Below are positions 54,516 through 64,000 of a stretch of DNA of 64,000 nucleotides, piece after piece. A program made the translations under genes and the position numbers. The notes beneath the pieces are model-generated. The model ran no database searches, had not been told where the DNA came from, and was given only the letters and a program-made list of their open reading frames with translations. The stretch is from contig NZ_CP060820.1 of the NCBI RefSeq assembly GCF_014489475.1, positions 1,752,001 through 1,816,000 of the forward strand. Reading direction: 5' to 3'. This stretch comes from Lysobacter terrestris. GTDB taxonomy: Bacteria > Pseudomonadota > Gammaproteobacteria > Xanthomonadales > Xanthomonadaceae. Every line of letters starts with the position of its first letter. The first letter of the stretch is position 1.

Positions 54516-55250
54516 ATGCGCCCCATCGATTCCCGCACCTCTCCGCACGTCCCGCGCACCCGCCGCATGAGCAGCCGCATCGCCCACCGTTTCTCGCTCG
54601 CGATCGATCGCGACGTGCTGCGTGCGGGCGTGGTCGCGTTCTCGGCCTGCGCGCTGAGCGCGGGCCTGGTGTACGTGGGCTACTTCGTCCACGTCTGGCG
54701 CGTCGCCCGCAACGCGCCGTGCGCGCCCGAGCAGGGCGACTGCGTGCTGCTGTTCGGCAAGAACGCCCCGCGCGGCCGCATCGACCGCGACTTCGCCGCG
54801 CGCCTGGACCGCACCGTGTCGCTGTGGCGGCAGGCACCACCGCGCGGCCTGGTGCTGCTCGGCGGCGGCGCCATAGGCGAGCGCAGCGAGGCGGAAGTGG
54901 CGCGCGACGGCCTGTACGCCCGCGGCTTCGCCCGCGACATCCCGCTGCAAATGGAACTGCAGTCGCGCGACACCCTGCAGAACCTGCGCAACGCACGCGA
55001 CCTGCTCGGCGCGCGCATGCGCACCCGGGTGACGCTGCTGAGCAACCGTTACCACCTGGCGCGGTGCGCGCTGTTCGCGCGCCAACTGGGCTACGACTGG
55101 GAACTGTGCGCCGCCGAGGCACGGCTGCGGCTGGGCCCGGCCACGCTGTGGCGGCTCGCCGGCGAAGCCGCGTACGTGTGCTGGATCGACCTGGGCACGC
55201 GCTGGGCGCGGCTGACCGGCAACCGGCGGATGCTGGAACGGGTGACGTAA
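54516..55250 (+). CDS. DUF218 (SanA/YdcF-like) membrane protein
   Basis: The 244-residue protein has one N-terminal membrane helix (LRAGVVAFSACALSAGLVYVGYFV), then a DUF218 domain with CVLLFGKNAPRGRIDRDFAARL, GLVLLGGGAIG, LQSRDTLQNLRNARDLL and VTLLSNRYHLARCALFARQLG. Some members affect envelope permeability in other bacteria, and a nucleotide-like fold has been seen. AGGGG precedes ATG 54516. Link to the neighbouring KS gene is unproven. Confidence 0.85.
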   Translation: MRPIDSRTSPHVPRTRRMSSRIAHRFSLAIDRDVLRAGVVAFSACALSAGLVYVGYFVHVWRVARNAPCAPEQGDCVLLFGKNAPRGRIDRDFAARLDRTVSLWRQAPPRGLVLLGGGAIGERSEAEVARDGLYARGFARDIPLQMELQSRDTLQNLRNARDLLGARMRTRVTLLSNRYHLARCALFARQLGYDWELCAAEARLRLGPATLWRLAGEAAYVCWIDLGTRWARLTGNRRMLERVT

Positions 55251-55268
55251 GGCGGGCCCGGGCCCGCC
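55251..55268. terminator. Perfect 18-base palindrome after the DUF218 gene
   Basis: GGCGGGCCCGGGCCCGCC starts at the base after the DUF218 stop. It is fully self-complementary, so a stem would need a small central loop. No T tract follows, so it may be only an RNA 3' end hairpin. Confidence 0.4.
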
Positions 55269-55349
55269 GTCATCGAAGCGGTTGCAGCGACGGTGCGTGG
55301 GGCGTCACCGCGTCCGCACGGCGGGCCGGGGCCCGCCCAGCGGTCATGC

Positions 55350-55374
55350 GGGATGACGGCGTCGCCGTCATCCC
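55350..55374. terminator. Hairpin between convergent DUF218 and DUF885 genes
   Basis: Arms GGGATGACGGC and GCCGTCATCCC (11 bases, perfect) around GTC. It lies 12 bases after the DUF885 stop and about 100 after the DUF218 stop. There is no T tract, so termination is plausible rather than certain. Confidence 0.5.
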
Positions 55375-55385
55375 TGCGCGTGCGC

Positions 55386-57209
55386 TTACTTCTTCGCCCG
55401 CTGCGCCGGCACGAATTCCTCGCGCACCGCCTTGGCCAGCAAGGCCGGCGGCAGCAGGCCCTGGTCGAGCAGGAAGTCGTTGAACGCCTTGCGGTCGAAC
55501 TTGTCGCCGAGCGCGACTTCGGTCTCCGCGCGCAGCTGCATGATCCGCGTGTAGCCGTAGAAGTAGCTGCCGGCCTGGCCGGGCGAATTCACCGAGTAGC
55601 GGTCCACTTCCTGGCGTGCCATCGCCTTGGAGAAGCCGACCTCGTCGGTGAGCACGCGGAACACGGTGTCGCGGTCGGTGAGGCCGAGGTTGATCATCGG
55701 GTCGAGCATCGCGCGCGCCGCGCGCAGCAGGCGGAACTGCAGCGCGATCAGTTGGCCCTCCAGCGGTTCGTACGGAACCATCTCGGCTTCCGCGTACAGC
55801 GCCCAGCCTTCCACGTTCACCGAATTGAACGCATACAGCGTGCGCGCCAGCGACACGCCGCGCTCGACCATCGCGGTGAACTGCAGCTCGTGGCCCGGGC
55901 GGCCTTCGTGCGCGGTCAGCGTCCACGCACCGGCCGGGTAGTTGAAGTCGTCGTACGGGCCGTCGGCGCCGGCGTTCGGGTTCGACAGCGGCAGCACGAA
56001 GGTGCCCTGCTGGCCGGTGTTGCCGACCAGCGGCGCGGGCAGGAAGTGCGGCGCCGACTGCGCGGCGTTCTCGGCCGGCGTGCCCAGGCGCATCTGCATC
56101 GGTCGCTGCGGCAGCGACACCACCTCGTTCGCGGCGATCAGGCGGTCGAGTTCGGGCATCACCGTGTTGCGGTAGTACGGTTCGATCGCGTCGTCCTTCA
56201 GCTGCGGGTGCTTGAGCGCGCGGATCACCTCGACGTAATCGGTCGCCTTCAGGCCCTTGGCTTTGGCCACCAGCGGCGCCAGCTGCTGCATGGCGTTGCG
56301 GGTCTCCATGAACTCCAGCTGCGCGCGTTCGATCAGCACGCGCGGGTCGATGTCGATGCCGTAGCCCTTCAGCGACAGCGCGTACAGCTCCGTCGGCAGC
56401 TTGTAGTCGGTGCGCGACGTCGGCAGCACGTCCGCCTTGCACCACGCCGCGTAGTCGGTGAGCTGCTGGTCCAGCGCGGTGAGCGCGGCGGCGGCTTCGC
56501 CATCGAGCTTGTACTTGGCGAACAGGTCGCGGATGCCCTGCTGGTAGGTCTTCACGTTGTCGAGCGATTGCTGCACCGCGATCTGCGTCGGCTGCAGCAG
56601 GCCCTTCTCGTTGCGTTCCTCGTAGCGCTGGCGTGCGAGCGTGGTCAGCGGCGTGGTGCCCGGCACCAGGCCGGCGTAGCGCTGCAGGCGCAGCACCGCC
56701 TTGGCGCGGCGGTCGGCCGGGGTCTGGTCGGACAGCAGCGACTGGATGCCCTGGAACACGGTCTGCCCGGCATCTAGCCACGGCCGCGTCAGGCGTTCGT
56801 TGACCTCGCTGGCCTCGATCTGGTCGTCGGCCGCCTGCAGCAGGATCGCGATGTCCTGCTTCACGTTGGGATCGGTTTCCTTCGCCGACCGGGCGACGAG
56901 GTCGGCCTTGGCCTTCGTGGTCGCCTCGCGGAAACGCCGGCCGAACTCCGCGCCGTAGTCGAACACCTGGTCGTCGAAGCCGGGTACGCCGAAGAACGAG
57001 ACCTGCTCGGGCTGGAACGGGGCCTGCGCGAGGATGAGGATCTGCGTGTATTCGTTGCTCCTGGCGACCCATGCCGGTGCAGGCTTGGCCGGCGCCGTCT
57101 TGGCCGGCGCGGCTTTCGCCGCCGGGGCCTGCTGCGCGAGCACGGCGGTCGGCGCCAGGGCCAGGGACATGGCGAGGAACAGCGGCGCGAGGACGAGGGG
57201 CTTGGTCAT
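55386..57209 (-). CDS. DUF885 family exported protein (putative metallohydrolase)
   Basis: The 607-residue protein has a signal peptide (MTKPLVLAPLFLAMSLALAPTAVLA) and a Lys/Pro/Ala linker, then the large helical DUF885 domain. Its hallmarks are AWTLTAHEGRPGHELQFTAM (HExxxGHE metal site), VNVEGWALYAEAEM and the far C-terminal SYFYGYTRIMQLR. The family is distantly related to metallocarboxypeptidases and many members are lipoproteins or periplasmic. The substrate is unknown. Start 57209 begins the signal peptide. Confidence 0.9.
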   Translation of the reverse strand: MTKPLVLAPLFLAMSLALAPTAVLAQQAPAAKAAPAKTAPAKPAPAWVARSNEYTQILILAQAPFQPEQVSFFGVPGFDDQVFDYGAEFGRRFREATTKAKADLVARSAKETDPNVKQDIAILLQAADDQIEASEVNERLTRPWLDAGQTVFQGIQSLLSDQTPADRRAKAVLRLQRYAGLVPGTTPLTTLARQRYEERNEKGLLQPTQIAVQQSLDNVKTYQQGIRDLFAKYKLDGEAAAALTALDQQLTDYAAWCKADVLPTSRTDYKLPTELYALSLKGYGIDIDPRVLIERAQLEFMETRNAMQQLAPLVAKAKGLKATDYVEVIRALKHPQLKDDAIEPYYRNTVMPELDRLIAANEVVSLPQRPMQMRLGTPAENAAQSAPHFLPAPLVGNTGQQGTFVLPLSNPNAGADGPYDDFNYPAGAWTLTAHEGRPGHELQFTAMVERGVSLARTLYAFNSVNVEGWALYAEAEMVPYEPLEGQLIALQFRLLRAARAMLDPMINLGLTDRDTVFRVLTDEVGFSKAMARQEVDRYSVNSPGQAGSYFYGYTRIMQLRAETEVALGDKFDRKAFNDFLLDQGLLPPALLAKAVREEFVPAQRAKK

Positions 57210-57364
57210 GGCAGGGTCCGGGTAGGGAGTCGGCGCAGCATCGCGCAGCGCCGTCGCAGGGGCCATGCCCCGAAGGTCACGCAACCCCGGCCGGCGTCGC
57301 GGTCCGTTGTCGGGATCGTTATATCTTCCGTATCGGGGACGGCCGCGCGCCGCAGGGAACGAGC

Positions 57365-60300
57365 ATGCACAAGGCAGTCAGGGGCGCGCTGTGGGCCGCG
57401 CTGGTGTTTTCGTGGGCCGGCATGGCCTGGGCACGCCCGGCGGTGGAAGCGCGCCTGGCCGGCGCGCGCGAAGTCGCCATCGAGTTCGCGCAGCCGATGC
57501 AGAACTGGGACAACGCGGTGCGCCGCGACCTGGTGCGCACGACGCCGGCGCTACCGCTGGCCTGCGCCTGGGACAGCGACACCCGCCTGACCTGCCAGGC
57601 GGAGCAGGCCTTCGCCCTGGCCACGCGCTACCGCCTCGACCTGGCCGCGGGCCTGAAGACCCAGACCGGCAAGGTGCTCGGCGCGCAGGTCATGCACGTG
57701 GAGACCCGGCGGCCGGAAGTGCGCGCGTGGATCGCGCGCTGGGAGCGCGGTCATCCCGCGATCGAACTCAGCAGCGACATGCCGGTCGATGCCGCCGCGC
57801 TGCAGGCGGTGCTGCGCCTGCGCCTGGACGGCAAGGGCCTCGCGCTGCCGCCGCTGCGCGCGTTGCCGCCGCGCTGGGCGCAGGACCTGCGTTTCGGCTT
57901 CGACGTGCCGCGCGTGCAGTCCGCGGGGAGCTTGCTGCAGTTGCAGGTGCAACCGGGCCTGCGCAGCAGCGCCGGCCCGCTGCCGGGGCGGCAGGAAACG
58001 ACGCTGCTGCGCGCGCGCCTCAACGATCCCTTTGCCCTGCTCGGTGTGTCCTGCGAAGGCGCGGACGACGGCGTGCGCGAACCCGTGCGCAACGGCGCCG
58101 TCGTGGCGGTGTGCGCGCCCGGGGAGGCGGTCACCCTGGTGTTCTCGCGCCCGCTGAACCCGGCCTCACGTGCGCAGGTGGATGCGCAGGTGCGCGCAGC
58201 CGCGGGCCAGGCCTACGCGCCCGGGGTGCGCGAGGTGCACTGGTACGCGATGGCGTCGCCGTTCGATGAGGACGGCGTCGACGTCGCGCCCGGCGACGGT
58301 GTCGACATCGGCCGCTTCGCGCCCAGCCGCCGCTTCCAGCTGACGCTGGACGGCGCGATCCGCAGCAGCGACGGCGCCGCGTTGCCGGCGGTGACCGTGC
58401 AGGTGCAACTGGGCGACGCGCAACCGCACCTGTTGGGACGCCAGCGCGCGCTGGTGGCCGCCGGCGCGCAGCCGCCGTCGCTGGTCGAGGCGGTGAATGT
58501 CGGCGAGATGCAGCTCGACGTGCGCGGCGTCGGCGCGCAGGTGCGCGACGAAACGGTGCAGGTGCGTACGCCGCGGCAGGGCAGCGAGCCGCAGCCGGTG
58601 GCGTCGACCGTCGCGGCGCAGACGCTGGCCGAAGGCGGCTGGGTGCGCTGGACGCCGCTGGGCAAGCAGGGGTCGCGTCGCGCGGACCCGCGCAGCTGGA
58701 ATACCAGTGATTCGGCCACGTTCGCCGCGCCCGCGTTCGACCTGCTCGCGGTGACCGGGCGCCGTGAAGTGCTGGCCTGGGCGAACGAGTGGGAAACCGA
58801 CGCGCCGGTCGCCGGCGCCGCGATCGAACTGCTGTGGCTCGATCCGGGCGCACTGCGGCCGCGCGTGGTCGCCACCGGCACCACCCAGGCCGACGGCACC
58901 GTGCTGTTGCGCCTGCCCGACGACCTCGCACTGCCCACCGTCGATGCCGACGAGTACCACGCCCCCGACAGCGGCTACGCGCTGTGGTTGCTGCGCGCCG
59001 CCACCGACGCCGCTGCAACCTACTCCACCCCCGCGCGCCGCGGCGCGGTGCTGCCGATGCACGACGCCGATCCGTATTCGGCGCTGGGGCGCACGACGCC
59101 GCGCCACACCTGGGGCGTCTCCGACCGGCCGCTGTACCGCGCCGGCGACACCGTGCACTACCGGCTGTGGCAGCGCCAACTCGACGGCACGCGCCTGCGT
59201 GCGCCGCGCGCCGACGGCCCGGTGCCGCTGCGCCTGCAGAACGGCGACGACGACAAGATCGTGCTCGAGTGGTCGGCCACGCCCGCCGCCGACGGCAGCA
59301 TCGCCGGCGAGCTGCTGCTGCCCGTGCACCTGACCGACGCCACCTACTGCATCGGTCGCGACGACGGCCACCACAACACCGACGGCACCTGCTTCTTCGT
59401 CGGCACCTACCGTGCGCAGGACCTGTGGCTGGAAGCGCGTTCGCGCGGCGGCGTGCTGCGCGATGGCGACCGCTTCGTCGCCGACGCGCGCGCCGGTTAC
59501 TTCTCCGGCGGGCCGGCGGCCGGCGCGGAGATCACCCAGGCGGAGGTGCGGCTGGAACCGGAGCCGCTGGGCGCCGCCTACCCGCAGTACGCGGACTTCA
59601 GCTTCATCGGTGTCTATGACGACGACACCACGGACGTTGCACTCGCCGGTATCGGCGCCTACAAGCGGCTGGACGGCGACGGCGCGCTGCATGTCGATGT
59701 CCCCGTCGCGTTCGCCGGCACGCCGGAGCAGAACGCGCGGCGCCCCGCCTTCGGCCTGCTCACCACCGGGCTGGAGGTGTCGCCGGAGGATCGCGAGGGC
59801 ACGTCCGCCTACGAGCAGGCGACCCGTTACGCGCGCTACGACCGCTACGTCGGCCTGCGCACGCGCCCGGACTGGTTCGGCGCCGAGGATCCGGTGCGCC
59901 TGGAAGCGGTGGTGATCACCGCGCAGGGCAAGGAAGTCACCGCGGAGGTCGAAGTCAGCATCGAATACCTGCCCGGCTACGACCGCACGCAGCCCGGCGA
60001 GCCGATCGCGCACTGCCGGCTGCGCACCCGCCAGTCCACGCCGTGCGCGTTCGCGCGCGAACGCACCGGCCTCTACCGCCTCACCGCGCGCAGCGGCGAC
60101 GCCGCCCCGGCAACGCTGCAGCGTTACGTGTGGTGGCGAGGCGGCGGCCAGTTCGATCCGGTCGACCAGCCGGAACTCGCGGTGCAGGACGGATCGCCGC
60201 AACGCGATCGTCCGGCGCGCCTGCTGCTGCGGCAGGACTTCGCGCGCGCACGCGCGTTGCTGGTGACCTCGTTCGGTGGTTCGATCCTCGCCCACCGCGT

Positions 60301-63103
60301 CGAAGCGATCGAAGGCAGCACGCAGGAACTGACGCTGCCGATGGCGCGCGACTGGCGCGGCCGGCTCACGGTGCATGCGCTGGTGCGCGAGAGCACGCCG
60401 TCGCGCGTCGAGGCCGGCTTCCGCCAGCCGGTGCGGCTGCGCGCGCTCGACGCCTATCTGCCCGCGGCCGAGCTCGCGACCGACGCGAAGCCGATCAGCC
60501 TGCGTTTCCAGTCGGCGCAGGCGCGCCCGGGGCAACGCGCGCGCATCACCCTGCGCAACGACAGCACGCAGCCGCGCCAGGTGACGTTGGCGGTGATGGA
60601 CGATGCCTTGCGCGCGCAGGCGCAGCGCTGGCTGCCGTACACCGATCCCGCCGGGGCGACCGGCTTCCGCGAATCGCTGCTGCTGCGCGGCGAGGGCGGC
60701 ATCGACTACACCGGCTTCCAAGGCTGGGACGGCGACGAGTGGCGCTGGCTGCTGCCGTGGGACCAGGCCGGCAAGGACGCCTACAGATACCTGCGCGAGC
60801 GCGCGCAGCCGGTGGCCGCGATGGCGCCGCCGCCGGCACCGCCGGCCGCGGGCGAGGCCACTTCACTCGACCGCATTACCGTCACCGGCTCGCGCATCAA
60901 GCGCAGCGACCTTGTCGAGAGCAACGAAGCCAAGGCGCCGGATGCCTCGTTGCGGCTGGAGCGCGAGGCGTCGCGCCATCCCGCGCGGCCGTCCGCGGCC
61001 GCTATCGCCGTGCGCAGCCGCTTCGCCGACACCGCGCTGTGGCTGCCCGACATCCGCCTCGCCCCCGGCGAATCGCGCGAGGTCGAAGTGGCACTGCCCG
61101 ACAACCTCACCCGCTGGCGCGCGGTGGCGTGGAGCGCCGACGACGGCGACGGATTCGCCATGACCGAAGCGGCGCTCGAAGCCGGCCTGCCGGTGGAAGC
61201 ACGCCTGCAGGCGCCGGTGCGCGTGTATCCGGGCGATACCGCGCGCGTGGCCACCAGCGTGCGCCATGTCGCCGCGACGGCGGCGACCGCGACCACCACG
61301 CTGCAGGTGCGCGGCGAAGGCGCCAACGCGAACGAAGGGCTGGACGACACGCAGACGCTCGCGCTCGCGCCGCGCGGCCAGGCCAGCGTGGCCGCGACGC
61401 TGCAGCCGCAAGTGCCGGGCGAACTGCGCCTGGTCGCCACCGCGCGCACGCCGGCGGGCGGCGACGCGGTCGCCGGCAGCATCGAAGTGGCCTCGCCGCT
61501 GATCAGCACGCGCCGGCTGCAGGCGGGCTGGATCGGCGCGGACGCGCTGCACCTCGACCTGCCGGCGATGCCGGAACACGCCCACGATCCCGCGCTGCGC
61601 GTGTCGCTGCTGCGCGGCGGCGCCGGCCTCACTTCGCAATGGACGCAGGACCTGCGCGACTACCCGCATCGCTGCTGGGAGCAGATCCTCAGTCGCGCGG
61701 TGGGCGCGGCGCTGGCGCTGGAACGCCAGGACGCCAGCTGGCCCGACGCCGCGGACGTGGTGCGCGAGGCGCTGGACAACGCGGCGGTGTTCCAGCTCGA
61801 CGACGGCGGCTTCGTGTATTTCCACGGTTGGGGCGACCAGGGCCCCGATGCCAGCGTGACCCTCACCGCGTACACCCTGCGCGCCTTCGCCCTGCTGCGC
61901 GAGCTCGGCCATCCGGTGCCGTCACGGGTCGAAGCGCAGGCACGCGAATTCCTCGGCGAGGTGCTCGCCGATGCGCCATCCGCACCGGCGAAGGGCGAGG
62001 CGCTGGACGACGACGAATACGCCGGGTTCGCGTTCGCGGCCGCGGCGCAATCGCCACAGGACAGCGCCGGCCTCGATCGCCTGTGGACGCAGTGGAAGCA
62101 CTTGCCGCTGCCGTTGCAGGTGGCGAGTACGCAGGCATTCGCCCGCGCGCGGCATCCGGCGGCGGCGCGCGCGCTCAAGCGGGTGTTGGCCGCCGCGCCT
62201 GCGCGCGGTCCGGCACGTTCGTTGCGGCTGTCGCGCCGCTACGACGCGTGGATGAGCTCCGATATGCGCGAGCAGTGCGCGCTGGTCGACCTGCTGCGCG
62301 CATATCCTCAGCTGGCGGACGCGCGCGTGCGCCGCGAACTGCTCGCCGGCATGAACGACCTCTACGCCGGCGGCGTCGCCTCGGTCGACACGCAGACCGC
62401 CGCGTACTGCCTGATGGCCTTGCGCGAACCCGCCGGTGCCGCCGCCGCGCCGGCGTCGGCGAGCTTCGCCATCGGTACGCGCGCGCAGGCGCTCGAACTC
62501 GCCGCAGGCCAGGATCGCGCCGACTGGAATGCGGGCGCGCCGGACGGCCCGCAACTGCAGGTGGCCGCCGACGCCGCCAACACGGTGCCGGTCAGCTACG
62601 TCGCCGAGCTGCGCTGGCAGGAAGACGCGCGGCTGGCGCAGGAATCCGCGATCGGCCTGGCGATCACGCGCCGCCACGAGGTGCTGCGCGACGGTGCGTG
62701 GAAAGCGGTGGACGGGCAGACGCTGCACGAGGGCGACTGGATCCGCATCAGCCTCACCGTGCGCACCAGCGCCCAGCGCGAATTCGTGGCGGTGACCGAT
62801 GCCGTGCCCGGCGGCCTGCAGCCCAGCGACCTGGCGCTGTCGGGCGTCGGCAACACCGAGCTCAAGCGCATCGCCGACGCAGGCAGCGGCTACTTCGGCA
62901 GCCGCAAGCTCGATGCGCGGCATCCGCGCTTCTATGCCGAATCGCTGCCGCCGGGCGAACACGCCGTGCGTTACTTCGCCCGCGTCGGCAACAGCGGCGA
63001 CTACCTCGCCGCGCCGGCGGAAGTGGAGCTGATGTACGGCCAGGCCACCCATGCGCGCACCGCGGCGACGCGGCTGCGGATCGAGGCGCCGGCCGGGCGT
63101 TGA
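57365..63103 (+). CDS. Alpha-2-macroglobulin family protein with CWEQ thioester motif
   Basis: The 1912-residue protein has a signal peptide (ending MAWARPA) and an N-terminal set of MG domains with the MG2/MG3 pattern (SDRPLYRAGDTVHYRLW, about 580), the bait region (about 800-1200) and the thioester domain with YPHRCWEQILSRAV (Cys1437). Bacterial A2Ms trap proteases in the periplasm. No lipobox is seen, and no pbpC gene stands beside it. Residues about 1167-1181 read SLDRITVTGSRIKRSD, a TonB-receptor-like plug motif. The start is 57365. Confidence 0.92.
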   Translation: MHKAVRGALWAALVFSWAGMAWARPAVEARLAGAREVAIEFAQPMQNWDNAVRRDLVRTTPALPLACAWDSDTRLTCQAEQAFALATRYRLDLAAGLKTQTGKVLGAQVMHVETRRPEVRAWIARWERGHPAIELSSDMPVDAAALQAVLRLRLDGKGLALPPLRALPPRWAQDLRFGFDVPRVQSAGSLLQLQVQPGLRSSAGPLPGRQETTLLRARLNDPFALLGVSCEGADDGVREPVRNGAVVAVCAPGEAVTLVFSRPLNPASRAQVDAQVRAAAGQAYAPGVREVHWYAMASPFDEDGVDVAPGDGVDIGRFAPSRRFQLTLDGAIRSSDGAALPAVTVQVQLGDAQPHLLGRQRALVAAGAQPPSLVEAVNVGEMQLDVRGVGAQVRDETVQVRTPRQGSEPQPVASTVAAQTLAEGGWVRWTPLGKQGSRRADPRSWNTSDSATFAAPAFDLLAVTGRREVLAWANEWETDAPVAGAAIELLWLDPGALRPRVVATGTTQADGTVLLRLPDDLALPTVDADEYHAPDSGYALWLLRAATDAAATYSTPARRGAVLPMHDADPYSALGRTTPRHTWGVSDRPLYRAGDTVHYRLWQRQLDGTRLRAPRADGPVPLRLQNGDDDKIVLEWSATPAADGSIAGELLLPVHLTDATYCIGRDDGHHNTDGTCFFVGTYRAQDLWLEARSRGGVLRDGDRFVADARAGYFSGGPAAGAEITQAEVRLEPEPLGAAYPQYADFSFIGVYDDDTTDVALAGIGAYKRLDGDGALHVDVPVAFAGTPEQNARRPAFGLLTTGLEVSPEDREGTSAYEQATRYARYDRYVGLRTRPDWFGAEDPVRLEAVVITAQGKEVTAEVEVSIEYLPGYDRTQPGEPIAHCRLRTRQSTPCAFARERTGLYRLTARSGDAAPATLQRYVWWRGGGQFDPVDQPELAVQDGSPQRDRPARLLLRQDFARARALLVTSFGGSILAHRVEAIEGSTQELTLPMARDWRGRLTVHALVRESTPSRVEAGFRQPVRLRALDAYLPAAELATDAKPISLRFQSAQARPGQRARITLRNDSTQPRQVTLAVMDDALRAQAQRWLPYTDPAGATGFRESLLLRGEGGIDYTGFQGWDGDEWRWLLPWDQAGKDAYRYLRERAQPVAAMAPPPAPPAAGEATSLDRITVTGSRIKRSDLVESNEAKAPDASLRLEREASRHPARPSAAAIAVRSRFADTALWLPDIRLAPGESREVEVALPDNLTRWRAVAWSADDGDGFAMTEAALEAGLPVEARLQAPVRVYPGDTARVATSVRHVAATAATATTTLQVRGEGANANEGLDDTQTLALAPRGQASVAATLQPQVPGELRLVATARTPAGGDAVAGSIEVASPLISTRRLQAGWIGADALHLDLPAMPEHAHDPALRVSLLRGGAGLTSQWTQDLRDYPHRCWEQILSRAVGAALALERQDASWPDAADVVREALDNAAVFQLDDGGFVYFHGWGDQGPDASVTLTAYTLRAFALLRELGHPVPSRVEAQAREFLGEVLADAPSAPAKGEALDDDEYAGFAFAAAAQSPQDSAGLDRLWTQWKHLPLPLQVASTQAFARARHPAAARALKRVLAAAPARGPARSLRLSRRYDAWMSSDMREQCALVDLLRAYPQLADARVRRELLAGMNDLYAGGVASVDTQTAAYCLMALREPAGAAAAPASASFAIGTRAQALELAAGQDRADWNAGAPDGPQLQVAADAANTVPVSYVAELRWQEDARLAQESAIGLAITRRHEVLRDGAWKAVDGQTLHEGDWIRISLTVRTSAQREFVAVTDAVPGGLQPSDLALSGVGNTELKRIADAGSGYFGSRKLDARHPRFYAESLPPGEHAVRYFARVGNSGDYLAAPAEVELMYGQATHARTAATRLRIEAPAGR

Positions 63104-63152
63104 GTGGTTGCAGCGCTGCGGCGGCGCGATCGCCGCCGCAGCGTTTGCCGCG

Positions 63153-64000
<848 letters not shown>

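Overview
The window is about 70% GC and densely coded on both strands. It reads as the chromosome of a gammaproteobacterium of the Xanthomonadaceae/Lysobacteraceae (Lysobacter-like). The main support is a xanthomonadin-type aryl polyene pigment locus fed by a chorismatase, an rsmG-parA-parB block, an OprO/P-like porin heading a sulfate ABC operon, and scattered palindromic intergenic repeats. No tRNA, rRNA, CRISPR array, integrase or transposase was recognised, so this looks like ordinary chromosome rather than an island. Assignments come from reading motifs and gene context; no database search was run.

Layout. 1-3.4 kb: the end of a DUF3037 protein, a SnoaL-like secreted protein, and a LytS/LytTR two-component pair that sits next to the relic of a second SnoaL-like gene. 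3.4-5.4 kb: a DUF305 protein and a YVTN beta-propeller protein, translationally coupled. 5.5-11.4 kb: an efflux-type operon (lone receiver, DUF3302, HlyD adaptor, NodT outer membrane factor) divergent from a membrane kinase and a FixJ-type regulator. 11.5-18.7 kb: an ABM-like protein, parB, parA, rsmG, a phosphopantetheinyl transferase and AMP ligase (both probably for the pigment), a GlsB membrane protein, xthA and a gamma carbonic anhydrase. 18.7-26.5 kb: RDD, RDD, SpoIIM-like, DUF4129, DUF4350, MoxR and DUF58 genes, mostly overlapping by 4 bases. 26.6-30.5 kb: a LysR regulator divergent from a four-gene hydrolase/oxidoreductase operon. 30.5-34 kb: a YkgJ protein, aroE, a WD40-like protein and hemB. 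34-40 kb: a sulfate uptake operon reading leftwards (porin, sbp, cysT, cysW, cysA). 40-43.2 kb: an Opp/Dpp-type permease with a double ATPase, and a small membrane protein.

43.3-54.4 kb is the aryl polyene locus. A XanB2-like chorismatase would supply hydroxybenzoate from chorismate, the pathway to which aroE contributes. The AMP ligase near 16 kb would load it on the acyl carrier protein, which the PPTase near 15 kb activates. A ketosynthase and chain-length-factor pair, a FabG-like reductase and two hot-dog dehydratases would extend it as a polyene. A LpxL-like acyltransferase, a GT2 enzyme, a LolA-like carrier and an MMPL exporter would attach it to lipid and move it to the outer membrane. 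The rest of the window holds a DUF218 protein, a DUF885 lipoprotein-like hydrolase, a giant alpha-2-macroglobulin with a CWEQ thioester motif, and the C-terminal part of an S9 peptidase that runs off the right edge.

The least ordinary structures are these: a 127-bp tandem repeat that regenerates the 3' end of cysW twice with the peptide largely preserved; a frame-broken SnoaL relic; two tandem five-codon ORFs ahead of the xanD-like gene; a TonB-receptor-like motif inside the macroglobulin; and a large inverted repeat between sbp and cysT.
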